Program-made: the position numbers and the translations under genes | Assembly (NCBI GenBank): GCA_002049455.2 | Contig: KV918889.1 | Coordinates: 124,001 to 188,000, forward strand | DNA length: 64,000 nucleotides | Reading direction: 5' to 3' | Origin: Porphyra umbilicalis | Taxonomy: Eukaryota; Rhodophyta; Bangiophyceae; Bangiales; Bangiaceae | Part shown: positions 22,948-34,500 of the stretch, in pieces | Position numbering within the stretch: position 1 is the first letter of the stretch | Layout: the number at the start of each line of letters is the position of its first letter | The notes under the pieces: model-generated | What the model saw: only the letters and a program-made list of their open reading frames with translations | Database searches by the model: none | Told to the model about the DNA's origin: nothing

Positions 22948-23188
22948 TTTTTTAGGAGGTGGTCAACTGCGTGTGTGTGGTGGAGGTGGGTGGGAGTGGT
23001 ACACGCGGAGTCATTCCGGGCACCGGCACAGGTGCGAGCAGGCGAAGTGTGCGCGCTTGGTAAAAGTGGGGGGGGCGATGACGTCGTCACGTTGTCTCCG
23101 GGTGCGCACTGCGCGCCTTTGCCCGAGACAGGCATTGAAGCGGCCAAAACCGTTCTGTACGCCCACCCACTCGGATGGCCTGGCAGTA

Positions 23189-23320
23189 CAGTGCGTTCTC
23201 TTTAAAAGAGACAGCTGATTCAGCTCAATATGAATAAAAAAGTGGCCTGCACGGACTGGAATGGAAGACTCGCGACCCATATTCTCTTGTAAACCATTCT
23301 CTTGTAACGAGAATGCACTG
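23189..23320. mobile_element. 132-bp Tc1/mariner-type MITE
   Basis: The left end reads CAGTGCGTTCTCTTTAAAAG and the right end, reverse-complemented, reads CAGTGCATTCTCGTTACAAG. The 23-bp terminal inverted repeats match at 20 positions, and both outer sides are flanked by TA (23187-23188 and 23321-23322), the target duplication of Tc1/mariner elements. There is no coding capacity. It lies in the repeat field between SDHAF3 and WRAP53. Confidence 0.75.
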
Positions 23321-23699
23321 TAGTCGTCTGTCGTCTGAAGAGGCACTCTTTTGTCCATATGTTATTCCACTTCAACGCTCACCTCTTTAGGTGGGCGATT
23401 TCCCGTCCGTTTGTATCGTGCAGATCGCGTCTCTTGCTTGGGTGTCCGGCTTGTTTGATGGCCTGGGGGCTAATGTGTTGCTTGTCGCCGAACCTACGAA
23501 ATATATTTATCGAAGATTTCTTCGATATATGGCTCAGGGCAAAGTCCGACCCGACCACGAGTGCCAGCTGGGATCATCGGTGGTTCATCGCGGGCTTGGC
23601 CATTCGGCCAACATGTTTAGGGGGATCGCCCCGATGGCCACGCCCGGTTGCATTGTCACTCCTGTCTCCAGCACTCCGGCGGGGTTGGGTTGCATTGCA

Positions 23700-24010
23700 G
23701 AACCCCTGCTCTGGAGCCATCTGGGCAGGGGTGGGGTTGACCCCAGTTTCCCGCACTGCTGCCTTCTTGGGGAGGGGGTGTCTGTGTCTCTGATCTGCCG
23801 CATTAGAGGCATGCGTGGGGGGATGATGGCGCCTCCACCCCACTGCCAAATCCCTGCTCTGGAGCCATCTGGGGAGGGGTGGGGCTGACCCCGGTTTCCC
23901 GCGCCGCCTTCTGGGGGGGGGGTTCTTTGTCCCTGATCTGCCGCATCAGAGGCATAAGTAGGGGGAAGGAGGCGCTTCCCATACCTCCGCTGTTGGAAGC
24001 TCCTCATTTC
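23700..24010. repeat. Imperfect tandem duplication, unit about 159 bp
   Basis: The unit contains CCCTGCTCTGGAGCCATCTG, a GGGGTTGACCCC-type block and CTGATCTGCCGCAT. It occurs at about 23704 and again at about 23863, with a weaker partial copy just upstream. No coding evidence. Confidence 0.7.
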
Positions 24011-24019
24011 TGCCGGCAC

Positions 24020-25540
24020 CCCACCTCAGTCGGCTCTGTGTATCCTGGCCAGCGGTCCAGTCACCGCATGGGGAGGAAGCTCAGTGCCTTTCGAAACTGT
24101 GCGCTCTAAGCGGCAGGGGCAGCCATTCTGCAGTCAAGCAAGAGCGAGTCACAGAACCAACTCACAGAGTGGAAGGGGCTGCTTGTTCACTACTACCCCA
24201 CTGTCTTTCTAATCTTGCTCTCTGTTCCACCCCTCATACCCAACCGTGTCCAGTCCTACCAACAGCTGGGAGATCACCGTATGCTCAGCCGCGCGCCTCG
24301 TGGCTTCTGCAGCACTGAGGTGAGGTCAGCCATCTTTCCAATGTCGATGATACCTGGCTAGACCAGCCACGATTGTCTGTCGGCAGTGTGTGGGCAGGAG
24401 TCGCCGGGGATGTGCCTTGTCACGTGCAGCTTTGTCGAGACGGACACCGTGAGGTCGAGACCGGCGCTCAGCCTCAATGAAAGCAAAACCACACCCTTGC
24501 CCTTGTACCGAATGGGGGCATCCCGCTTGGGGCTGGAGGGGAGACCACCACTCGAAACGTATGCTCTGCGGAAACCATGACGGTCACAGCACAATTGCCT
24601 CGTTCAACTTTACCAGGCTATCCCACCTCATGGATGTCCACCGACAACTCAAGGTCCAAAGCTTGAGTCCCGTCCACCCCCAGACGGGCCCGCGAACAGT
24701 CAGGCATCCGCAGCTTATCCCTGCCTCAACCACTAACCCGCCACCTGATTATGAAGTGATTGCCCGTGGCGCCGCCAACCATGGCATTCTTCGGTCGGTG
24801 TGTGTCTGGTGTCAGAGTATCGCGCTGCTCCCCTGTTCTGTCGATGAGCTGACCTGACCTCGACCGGCACCTTCCCCCACTCCAGTGTCACTTCGCCCGC
24901 TCTGGCCACACCCAGTTGGTGGCAGCTGTTCGTGTTGTAGCTGTGAGTGAGCTTCGGTACCCGCCACTTAGCAGCCTGGCCTGCACGCGCCATGGGGTAC
25001 GGTTCGTACCGCGTGCTGGTAGAGGGTAGACTCATGCTTTGGGAGAAGCGACTCAGTGCCTGACGGAGGGGGATTAGCTCTCTAATTTCGGGGGTGTAGG
25101 CTCTGAGTGGCAGGGGCTGCGAAGGCCATCTAACCGGGTTGGTATGACCATGTCGGTCCAGCCTTCCTCTTCCCTTTTAGTAGTCAAGTAGAATACACAG
25201 ACAAAGAACCGATGGGTATGTAGAAAAAAAAATGTAATGGACAGCAGGCCTCAAGACCGGGCGACTAAAACAATGCCGTGTCCCAAGTGCCTACTCATCA
25301 ACGGCGTCGTCGCCGTCGCGCACGTCAGGAAGAAACGCGCAGCCGTCTACAGCGGTCAAACTATCAACAAACAGCGCAACACCCATGCGCCAGGGGAAAA
25401 GCATGGAGCACAACGAGAACAGCAACCACACTGGGCGCTGATGCCGGCGTCGCAGGCAGCACCGGGAAAAGCAGCGGGGACCACGACGAACGGCACAACG
25501 GAGGGATGGCACTCTGCTTGGCTGACTTGCCCACATCGGG
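24020..25540. other. Unassigned mid-GC intergenic DNA
   Basis: GC is nearer 55 percent by eye. Short open frames on both strands lack motifs. Probably old transposon debris. I see nothing supportable. Confidence 0.4.
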
Positions 25541-25546
25541 GGGCCG

Positions 25547-26945
25547 CCCACAGGGTGCGTGCACGCAGGTGCCGCAGTCGAGTGCTGCCGCCAAATGGCG
25601 GGGTGTGGCCCACAGAGGCCCCCACTAGAAATATGGGCCAGATATTTATTAGCCCGAACATTTCGGGCTCGCGATTCTAAGCGGAAAGCCCACAGGGTGC
25701 GTGCACGCAGGTGCGGGGGCTGAATAGGGGGGTGTGGCCCACAGTGGCACCCGTGGCAAATACGGGCCAGCAATTATCGGCGGGCCGATTTTGGGCCCCC
25801 ATTTTTGGCCGGTACGCGCGCAAACCGGGCGCGAGCAGGGCGCCCACAGGGTGCGTGCACGCAGGTGCGGGGGCTGAATAGGGGGGTGTGGCCCACAGTG
25901 GCACCCGTGGCAAATACGGGCCAGCGATTATCGGCGGGCCGATCTCGGGCCCCCATTTTTGGCCGGTGCGCGCGCAAACCGGGCGCGACCAGGGCGCCCA
26001 CAGGGTGCGTGCACGCAGGTGCGGGGGCTGAATAGGGGGGTGTGGCCCACAGTGGCCCCCGTGGCAAATGCGAACCAGCAATCATCGGCGGGCCGATTTC
26101 GGGCCCCCATTTTTGGCCGGTGCGCGCACAAACCGGGCGCGAGCAGGGCGCCCAGAGGGTGCGTGCACGCAGGTGCGGGGGCTGAATAGGGGGGTGGGGC
26201 CCACAGTGGCCCCCGTGGCAAATACGGGCCAGCGATTATCGGCGGGCTGATCTCGGGCCCCCATTTTTGGCCGGTGCGCGCACAAACCGGGCGCGAGCAG
26301 GGCGCCCAGAGGGTGCGTGCACGCAGGTGCGGGGGCTGAATAGGGGGGTGTGGCCCACAGTGGCCCCCGTGGCAAATACGGGCCAGCGATTATCGGCGGG
26401 CCGATTTCGGGCCCCCATTTTTGGCCGGTGCGCGCGCAAACCGGGCGCAAGCAGGGCGCCCAGAGGGTGCGTGCACGCAGGTCCGGGGGCTGAATAGGGG
26501 GGTGTGGCCCACAGTGGCCCCCGTGGCAAATACGGGCCAGCGATTATCGGCGGGCCGATTTCGGGCCCCCATTTTTGGCCGGTGCGCGCGCAAACCGGGC
26601 GCAAGCAGGGCGCCCACAGGGTGCGTGCACGCAGGTGCGGGGGCTGAATAGGGGGGTGTGGCCCACAGTGGCCCCCGTGGCAAATACGGGCCAGTGATTA
26701 TCGGCGGGCCGATCTCGGGCCCCCATTTTTGGCCGGTGCGCGCGCAAACCGGGCGCGACCAGGGCGCCCACAGGGTGCGTGCACGCAGGTGCGGGGGCTG
26801 AATAGGGGGGTGTGGCCCACAGTGGCCCCCGTGGCAAATACGGGCCAGCGATTATCGGCGGGCCGATCTCGGGCCCCCATTTTTGGCCGGTGCGCGCGCA
26901 AACCGGGCGCGAGCAGGGCGCCGAGAGTGTGCGTGCTCGGAGGTG
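25547..26945. repeat. Satellite array, eight 154-bp units plus divergent end copies
   Basis: The anchor CACAGGGTGCGTGCACGCAG, or the CAGAGGG variant, recurs at 25691, 25845, 25999, 26153, 26307, 26461, 26615 and 26769, exactly 154 bp apart. A divergent copy starts at 25549 and a degenerate partial copy at 26923. Units are nearly identical. Each contains AATAGGGGGGTGTGGCCCAC and CCCCCATTTTTGGCCGGT. Open frames across the array are by-products of the repeat. Confidence 0.97.
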
Positions 26946-27327
26946 CTCCGAAATGTCCTGTTTTACGTGATATCGGCATGCTCTCTGGGGCCACTTGATA
27001 GGTCCGATATTCTTGACTACCGGATCTGTGGCTGAGAGCTGTGGTCTAACATGCGTTTTTATCAGCTTGCGAGGACCGGGTTTCCGTTTCATCTGCGATC
27101 TGGACCCTATCTGGCTCGTCATATGCCCCTTGACACGGGCCCCGCCCCCTTGACATGCCGCTTCTTGGGGGGCTGCTTTGTGTCTGGGCAGGGTCGGTCG
27201 GCGTGTCTGGGGGCTGGTGTCTGTGTCTGGCACGTATCCGGCTGCCCCATGGGCGTCTCAGGGTGGTCTGTTCTGCTGTGACCACAGCGCTCGCTGGAGG
27301 ATCGTCGTCATTTGATTGGCTGAGTTG

Positions 27328-27365
27328 GTTTCACATGGCAAGTTCCCACCAATGTCATGTGAAAC
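27328..27365 (+). promoter_or_regulatory. 38-bp imperfect dyad element upstream of WRAP53
   Basis: GTTTCACATGGCA, then AGTTCCCACC, then AATGTCATGTGAAAC, 105 bp before the proposed ATG. It matches the element upstream of SDHAF3 at 34 of 38 positions in the same orientation relative to the gene. Its arms GTTTCACATG / CATGTGAAAC are a perfect 10-bp inverted repeat. Confidence 0.55.
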
Positions 27366-27469
27366 TGCGCACGGCCGATTCCTTCACGTGCCGCATCCCC
27401 GCCCGGCCGGCCGCGGCCGCCCGCCGCTGCCGGTGCCCCCCCTCCCCACCACCGTGGCCGACGGGCGGC

Positions 27470-28740
27470 ATGCGCGCGGCGACGACCATTGACGGCGTGC
27501 ATGTCACTCTCGTCGGCGCCCTCACCACCCCCCCCCCGATGGCTCCTTTTACCGGTCGGCAACGTGGTCCCCCGACGGCACGTGCCTCCTCGCCGCCACC
27601 GACGGGCGGCGGCTGCGCTTGTGGGAGGCCCTCGACGACGCGGGCGACGGGGGTGCGGGGGGCGCCCCCGGGTGGATCACGCCGGCCGCCGCGCCCCGTG
27701 CGCCGGGCGGTGCCGACGGGCGCCCGTCACGCCCGCCCCACGCACCACCGTCGGCGGCGTGGGCGGGCGGCGGCGCGGCCACCGCGGCCCCCATGGTCCC
27801 GCCGCCCCCCCCCTCCCCCCCTCCCGCTGCGGCTGTCCCCCGCCCTCGACTTTTCCGAAGCGGAGCGCGTGCGCGACGTGGCGTGGTACCCGCCCATGAG
27901 CTCCGCGTCCCCCCCGACGTGCGTCTTTGCGGTCGCCGCCCCCGCCTCGCCCGTGCGGTTGCACGACGCGGCGACGGGGGGGCTCCGCGCCACCTACACG
28001 CCGACGCGCCTCGGCGAGTTTTTGGACCCCCCCTACGCCCTCGCGTGGACGGCGGGGGGGGGGGCGCTGCTGGCGGGCGGCGCCCGCGGCGTCGCCGCCT
28101 TTGACCCGGCCCGCCCGGCCGAGGCGCCCGCCGCGGCGGTGGCGGTGCGGCGGGTGCGGCCGCTGGGCGTGGTGTCGGCGCTCGGGACGGCGGCGGGGGG
28201 GGCGACGGCGGGGGCGGTGGCGGCGGCGGTGGCGGGCGCCCGGGGGGGGCGCCGGCGGCCTCCTCGTCGGCTCCTTTAACGGGTCGGTCGTGCTCCTGCC
28301 CGCCGCTGGGGGTGGTTGCGGCGCGGCGGCCCTGTCGGCCGCCGGTGCCGCGGTGCTCGCGCCGGCGGGCGGCGGCGGCCCGACGGCGGGCGGCGTGACG
28401 GCGGTGCGGCTGGCGGCCGACGGGGTGACGGCCGTCGCGCGCGGCCGCCGCTCGTCGGCCGTTGCCGTGTGGGACGTGCGCGCCTTGCGGGCGCCCCGCG
28501 GGGCGGGGGGGTGGCGCCGCCCGCGGGCGCCGCGGGGTCGGCGCCCCTGTACGAGCTCCCGGCGCCGTCGGCGGGGCCCCAACGCTTGGAGCTCGACGTG
28601 AGCGCCTGCGGGCGGTGGGTGGTGGCGGGCACCTCGGGGGGGGAGGCGGTGCTCTACGCGCTGTCCACGGGGTCGCGCGTCGCGCGGTGGCCGGTGGGGG
28701 GGGGGGGGGGGGCGCCCCCGTCAACGCCGCCGCGTTTTGG

Positions 28741-28773
<33 letters not shown>

Positions 28774-28995
28774 GCTCGTCGCCACCACCGCCGGCGGGCG
28801 GGTGTGGACGCCCCCGTGGGGGGGGGGGGGAGCGACGGCGACACCACAAGCAGCGGGGAGGACGCCGCCGCCGGCGCCGCCGGCGCCGCGTGCCGCGCCC
28901 GTCCCCGCGGCGGCGGCGGCGGCGGCGGCGCGGACCGACGCGCCGGCGGTGGGGGCGTGGCGCTGTGGCGCGTCGGGGGGCTGCACCACGCGTGA
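27470..28995 (+). CDS. WRAP53: WRAP53/TCAB1-like WD40 protein (several apparent frameshifts)
   Basis: WD40 protein that in animals binds the CAB box of scaRNAs and telomerase RNA. The blades appear in family order: FYRSATWSPDGTCLLAATDG with RLRLWEAL; RVRDVAWYPPMSSASPPTCV with SPVRLHDAATGGLRATY, the most diagnostic block; PYALAWTAGGGALLAGGARG with VAAFDPARPAE; GLLVGSFNGSVVLL; GGVTAVRLAADGVTAVARGR with AVAVWDVRAL; LELDVSACGRWVVAGTSGGE with VLYALSTGSRVARW; and a final VALWRVGGLHHA then stop. These pieces lie in three different frames. Each change falls at or beside a run of G or C (27528-27537, about 27800-27826, 28242-28249, about 28504-28511, 28696-28712, 28743-28772), so assembly indels are more likely than decay. 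The ATG is tentative. Confidence 0.75.
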
Positions 28996-30164
28996 CGGGC
29001 GGCGGGGGCGGGCGGGGGGGCGGGCGTCCACGGCGGCCGCGCCGTGACGGCCGCGACGGGGTGGGGGGGGCGCCGACGCCGCGCCGTGGGGCTCGCGCGG
29101 CCGCGCCGCCACGCGTCCAGCGGGGGCACCCCCGCCCGGCGGGCGCGTCGTCGGCACGACGGGGGTGGGCGCGTGGGCGTCGGCAGGCACACGGCGCCGC
29201 CGGCCGCCGGCCGCATGGGGGGTGTGCGCCACCCGCATCGAGGCGGCGCGTGCAACCGCCGACGCGGCGCGGCGCGCCGACGCGGGCGGGGTGGGCGGGC
29301 CCCCAAAGACGACGCCTCGTCGCCGGCAGAGTGGTCGGCAGCGGCCACGCCGTCGCTACCTGCCACGGGCGGTCGGCACAGAGGCCGGGCCGACGTACAG
29401 GCCGACGAGTTGTCGGTGGGTTGGTGGCCCCCTCGGCACGGTGAGGGCGCCGCCGCCGAGCGCGGTGGCGGTGGCGCGATCCGCGTCGCACGCGTCGCGC
29501 GGTCGGCGGGGCGCCCCCGCGCGCGGGCGGTGGCGACGCCGCGCCGGCCGCACCGGCGGGTGGGGCGGGTGGGGCGCCCGCGGCCGCCGCGTTCGGCGCG
29601 CAGAGCGCGTCGCGGGCGGGGGCGCGCGGCCGCGCGGCGCGCGTGCGGGGCAGGCGCGCCGCACGCGCGCGGCAGGCGCGGGCGGCGGCGACAAGCGGCA
29701 AGGCAGAGCCCGTGCGGGGCGCCACAGCGCCGGGGGGTCGGTGGCCGACCGGACGAGGTGCGCAGGCGGCCCACCGACGGCGGGCTGCCCGTCTAGGGTG
29801 CAGCGGATGTGCGTGGGATCGCAGCCCGGTGACGGACGCGGCGCGACGCGGTTGCGGTGCGACCACCGCGCCGTGGTGCTGCATCTGTGTGGTTGCACGC
29901 AACGGGCGGATTCGTCGGGTTTTGGACGGCAAGATGTGGCGGGCCCCCCTTTCACGGTGTCGGAAAGGCCTCTGGTTGGTCGTTTTGGCCGGCAGCTGCT
30001 GTCAAGACTTTTTCCTCGCTGAACCCGCGCTACGAAAATTCATCATGGGGTCCTCCTCCCAACAACCTTTCGCGATGCGTACTGTAGGTTCAGAAAGTGT
30101 TTCCTATTTGCAACTGTTGCCAAACTCTGGCGAAACGGCCTCTACGCGGTTGTAGCGGCTGATT
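28996..30164. other. GC-rich then mixed intergenic DNA
   Basis: 29.0-29.8 kb is open in several frames on both strands but Arg/Pro/Ala-rich throughout, with no recognisable domain. 29.8-30.16 kb has lower GC and is unassigned. A 3' end or an additional gene cannot be excluded. Confidence 0.35.
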
Positions 30165-30175
30165 CGTATCGTCGT
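30165..30175. repeat. Left target-site duplication candidate of the KDZ element
   Basis: CGTATCGTCGT, repeated in direct orientation at 44570-44580. It borders the left terminal motifs of the 14.4-kb element. Confidence 0.65.
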
Positions 30176-30589
30176 GAAGTAATCGGGCGCATCCACATTC
30201 ACAGGATCGGGTGTGAGAATCGGCTGTGAACGGCTTCTCCACCAATCGGAGGCCGGCATTTCACCACTGAGGACGCTGGAGGGCCCTTCAGACACAGCCC
30301 TGCACCACCCCACAATGCGGCTCGTGGAGGCACCCTTCCAGACATTGACACGCAGACGTCTGGGCCCAGACACCCAGTGGGCCAGACATGAATTCGGGCC
30401 AGGCCCCAGACAGCGGCACGCGTCAGCGCCCGCGCCACCGTGGTGGCGCCCGCGCCGCCGTGCAGCACCACCGTCGTCGCCGCCCCTGCCCGCGCCACCG
30501 CCACCGCTGCGCCGCCGCCGCGCGGTGCCGTCGCGGCCCCCGGTGCTCCCACCCCCCCCGCCGCCATCCCCCATTACCCCCCCTCCCCC

Positions 30590-31545
30590 CTGGGTCATCT
30601 AGGATTGCACCCACCACGTAGCGCGTGCTTTTGCGCCATTATCCGGGCCCGGGCGCCGCCCCGGCGCGTCGGCGGGCGGCGGGGCGGGTGGGTCGACCGG
30701 GTTGCTTGGTGGCGTTTCGCGGCTGATGCTGGTGCTCCCCCTCCCCCCCCGTTCTTCTGGCACCACATCCACCGCGTAGCGCGCCTTTTTGCGCCTTTTT
30801 GCGGGCCGGGGTGCCGTCCCGGCGCGTCGGCGGTCCGCGGGGCGGGCGGGTCGATCGGGCTGCTTGGTGGCGGTTCGCGGCTGATGCTGGTGCTCCCCCT
30901 CCCCCCCCGTCCTTCTGGCACCACATCCACCGCGTAGCGCGCCTTTTTGCGCCTTTTTGCGGGCCGGGGTGCCGTCCCGGCGCGTCGGCGGTCCGCGGGG
31001 CGGGCGGGTTGATCGGGCTGCTTGGTGGCGTTTTGGGGCTGGTGATGGTGCACCCCCCCCCCCGCCCGTCATCTGGAACCACACTCACTGGTAGCGCGCT
31101 CTTCTATGCGGTTTTGCGGGCCCGGGCGCCGCCCCGTCGCGTCGGCGGTCGGCGGGGCGGGCGGGTCGTGCGGGTTGTTTGGTGGCGGTTTGCTGCTGCT
31201 GCTCGTGCTCCTCCTCCCCACCCCGTCATCTGGGACCCCCCCCACCCTGTAACGCCACTTTTTGCGCCTTTTTGCGGGCCGCGGTGCCGTCCGGGCGCGT
31301 CGGCGGTCGGCGGGGCGGGCGGGTCGATCGGGTCGCTTGGTGGCGGTGTGCAGCTGCTGCTGGTGCTCCCCCTTCCCCCCCGTTCTTCTGGGACCACATC
31401 CACCGCGTAGCGCGCCTTTTTGCGCCTTTTTGTGGGCCGGGGCGCCGCCTCGTCGCGTCGGCGGTCGGCGGCGCGGGCGCGTCGATCGGGTTGCTTGGAG
31501 GCGGTTTGCGTCTGCTGTTGGTGCCCCCCCCCCCCTGGCAGGCAG
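30590..31545. repeat. Subterminal tandem repeat, six units of about 158 bp
   Basis: Landmark (C)GTAGCGCGC or close variants at about 30616, 30775, 30933, 31091, 31249 and 31406. Each unit also contains GCGCCTTTTTGCG (weaker in the first and fourth units), GGCGCGTCGGCGG or GTCGCGTCGGCGG, and a C-rich stretch. It lies between the left end of the transposon and its transposase. No equivalent array is seen at the right end. Confidence 0.9.
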
Positions 31546-31597
31546 TCACCGCTTCCACCCCATGGTGTACCGGGCGCTTGCTTAAGGGCAGCTGGCC

Positions 31598-34500
31598 ATG
31601 TCCAGCGACCGGCCGCCGCCCTGCTTTTCGGGGCCTGTTGAGTTCTCCTTCTCGGGCAGCCGCGACGCGGCCAAAGCTGTAGTTGCTCGAGTGGCGCTGC
31701 TTCCGGGCCATGAAGGACCGAGCAACATTGTGCACATGGGCACCTCGTTCTGCCGTGGCCAACCTGTGGGGCGGTCGTGGAGCGATCAAGTCGACCGAGC
31801 TCGAGGAGGACGAGCAGCTCCTGACCGCGCTCCGTACGTCAAGAAGCGGTATGATGTCAGGTCCAACGACGACGCCCACCGGCGGGGGCGGTCGACCGGC
31901 GGGGCCAGGGTCGAGGACGGTGGCCAGAATGAGGATGCTGGCGGTACTTTATCCGCTTGGCCCGTGGCTCCACGATTGCGCATTGAGCGCGCCCCTGTGT
32001 TGGTCGAAGACCACGTCCACGAGACGCTGACGGCGTGCATCCAGCGTGCCTGCGGGCTCGCCACGTCGCAGCCGCTCGTCGCCCGGACATCCACCGTCAC
32101 TGCCCGAGTGATTGGCGACAAAGGCTCGCGGTCGCGAGCGATTGTCCTCCGCAGTGGCGTCGGGAAGAAGGATGTCGCCATCCTGTGGGTCTCCTGCCGT
32201 GACGGTCTCCTTTGTTCTTGTTTTGGCGGGACCCAGAACGCCCTCTTCCTCTCCGCTTCATCACGCAGCACCAAGTGCGTGCACACGGCCGCCATGAAGA
32301 AGGCGCTCGCGGCGTCGGGCGTGAGCATTCAAACCTTCCGTGGACGAATGCGGCTGCGGGCAGACGCGGCCGACTTTGCGGTACACGACGAGTACGGCTC
32401 CACGATCCTGTGGGCGGTGCTGTACAAGTCGGTCTTCTCCGTCGTCTCCTTTAGCTCCGGCAACGTGCCGGCGTGCATTGCCCCGGGTTGTCGCCGATTT
32501 CGCGGCCGGTGTGGCCACGTGCGCGTTGCCCGCCATCACCGAGGACCCGATGGCTTTTTAGACGTCAGCACCGGGACGGCGCCGGCAGTTGTCAAGGCGC
32601 GCCTTCACGCCCGCAAGCATGCAGGCGCCCAGCGGGCCAAGATGATCGACAACGAGGAGGAGGACGAGGGGGTTGAGAAGGAGGAGTCCGACACGATCCG
32701 TGGCGTGCACGACACCGACCAGGCCAAGCTTTCTTCCCGCGTCGCGCGCAACTTGCTGCCGTGCTCGAGCGAGTGCGAACAAGGGGAGGTATGGACGCGG
32801 ACGGCCGACTGGCGTGCTCTTTACATGAAGCGGCCACCGGGACCAGCGGCGGCGAACGCGCACAGCTTGAAGATGCTCAACCAGCTGTATACCTACGCGC
32901 TCGGAGCGGGTCACATCAAGGACGTACGAGACGTGCTGGTGGAGCCCTATTGTGGCAGCTGCGGGCAACGACGCGAGGAGCGTCACGAGGTGGTCAAAGA
33001 GCCGGGCCTATTGACGACACACCACCCTTCTGCGCCATCTCTGCAGGTATGTTCCACGACGCTCCTTTCTGCGCATGATCTTCTCTCCGTTTTATCGTGC
33101 AGGCTTTACTGGAAACTTGTGTTTGTGGTGCGCCCGGCAGCGGCATGGCACGCTCTGACCGCTCCGATAACTGACTGTCGTCCTTGTCTCCGAGAGGCTC
33201 TTGGTCGTTGATTTTTCGTTTGGAGTAGGTCTTAGTTGGCAGGTGGGAGTGCGATGCTGCAGAGTGCAAGCGCACGGTCGAGTACGACGGCAACGAGGAC
33301 GCGGTGTTCTCCCTGAGGCGGAGGAACAAGGACAAGAGGTGGTTGCTCTTCACCCGCGGGTTGCTGGACAAGTTGGTGTCCTTCATTATCGCGGGCCGCA
33401 CAACCTACACGGCAGCCACCCGGCACCTCTCCGCCGATGTGCGGTCCTTCTGCTTGCGGCGGCAGGACGTGGTGAAGCTGGGAACCGCCATCATCAAGAC
33501 GTTTGAGATCCCGCCCGAGTCTGGGCGATGCCCGTTGTGTGGTCCCAATCCCGCCTTCATTGTGATCGATGCCCAAGCACTTGGGTGCTCCGATCCCGAC
33601 GACACCACGCCGCTGCGTCCTGGAGAAAACTGCCCCGTGCTCGACATCCCGGCGTCCCAGCTGTGCCTTCTTGAGAAAGCTCCTTTGCGAGAAGCGGTCT
33701 CGAAGGTGCTGCGGAGCTCAACAGCGCTGACGGCCAGTCAGGTCGCGGCGTTGCGTACCTGGCACGCGACGGTCGATGCCCCTGGTCGCCCGACGCCGGC
33801 AGCTGCCGCCGCGAAGGTATTCTTTCACTTCTTCCCGCTCGGCGAGGAGCAAGCAGCCGCCCCACCGCCCGCCGCTAACGCGGAATCAGCGACCAACAGC
33901 AGCCCTACTGCCAATGCTGATGCTCCGTCGACGCGAAAGCGACGCCGCTCGTCCATGGCTCCCACCCTCGAGAGTGCGGTGCGCGTCGACAAGGACGGCA
34001 AGCTCGTGCTTGGAGGAAAGGGGCCCTCTCCCAAGAAGCCCGTGGAGGTGTGGTCCGACCGCGTCGGCCTGTGCCGCCCGGCCTTCGAGTTGTACCCGCT
34101 GGAGGAGGCGGACGCGTGGTGCGCGGCGCGCCCCTTCTTGCACGCCATGCTCACGGAGACCATCTGTGGCATGTTTCAGAGCTTTGACGAGGCGGCGGTG
34201 GAGCTGTTGGCAAACGCCATTCGCATCCGGGGTAGGAGCGCATGGCGCCACTTCTCGGCGGCTGCCGACGGTGTGGGGTACGTCGCCAGTTTTTTGGGGT
34301 GCTTTGCGGACGATCTGGACGAGGACCGCTTGCTCCGCGCGTCGGTTGGAGAGATGCTGCTCAAGGCTGTCTCCATCGAGAAGTTCGTCGACAGAGCCTA
34401 CGAAGAGCAGGCGGCCAAGAAGAGCACTCTCGAAGCCGGGTGGCAGAATGCCAAGTACTGCGCGAGGTGGAAGGGCACCCCCACGCCGGCGGACTACCTG

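Noticed and set aside
25547-26945. CRISPR array
   Set aside because: Units are head-to-tail 154-bp repeats without short repeats separated by unique spacers, and the context is eukaryotic.
21841-27365. 5.5-kb transposon bounded by the 38-bp inverted motifs
   Set aside because: No flanking target duplication was found and the two motifs lie just upstream of conserved genes in matching orientation. Kept only as an alternative.
28996-29932. Gene in the GC-rich block after WRAP53
   Set aside because: All six frames are open or nearly so, with no domain. Cannot be distinguished from composition.
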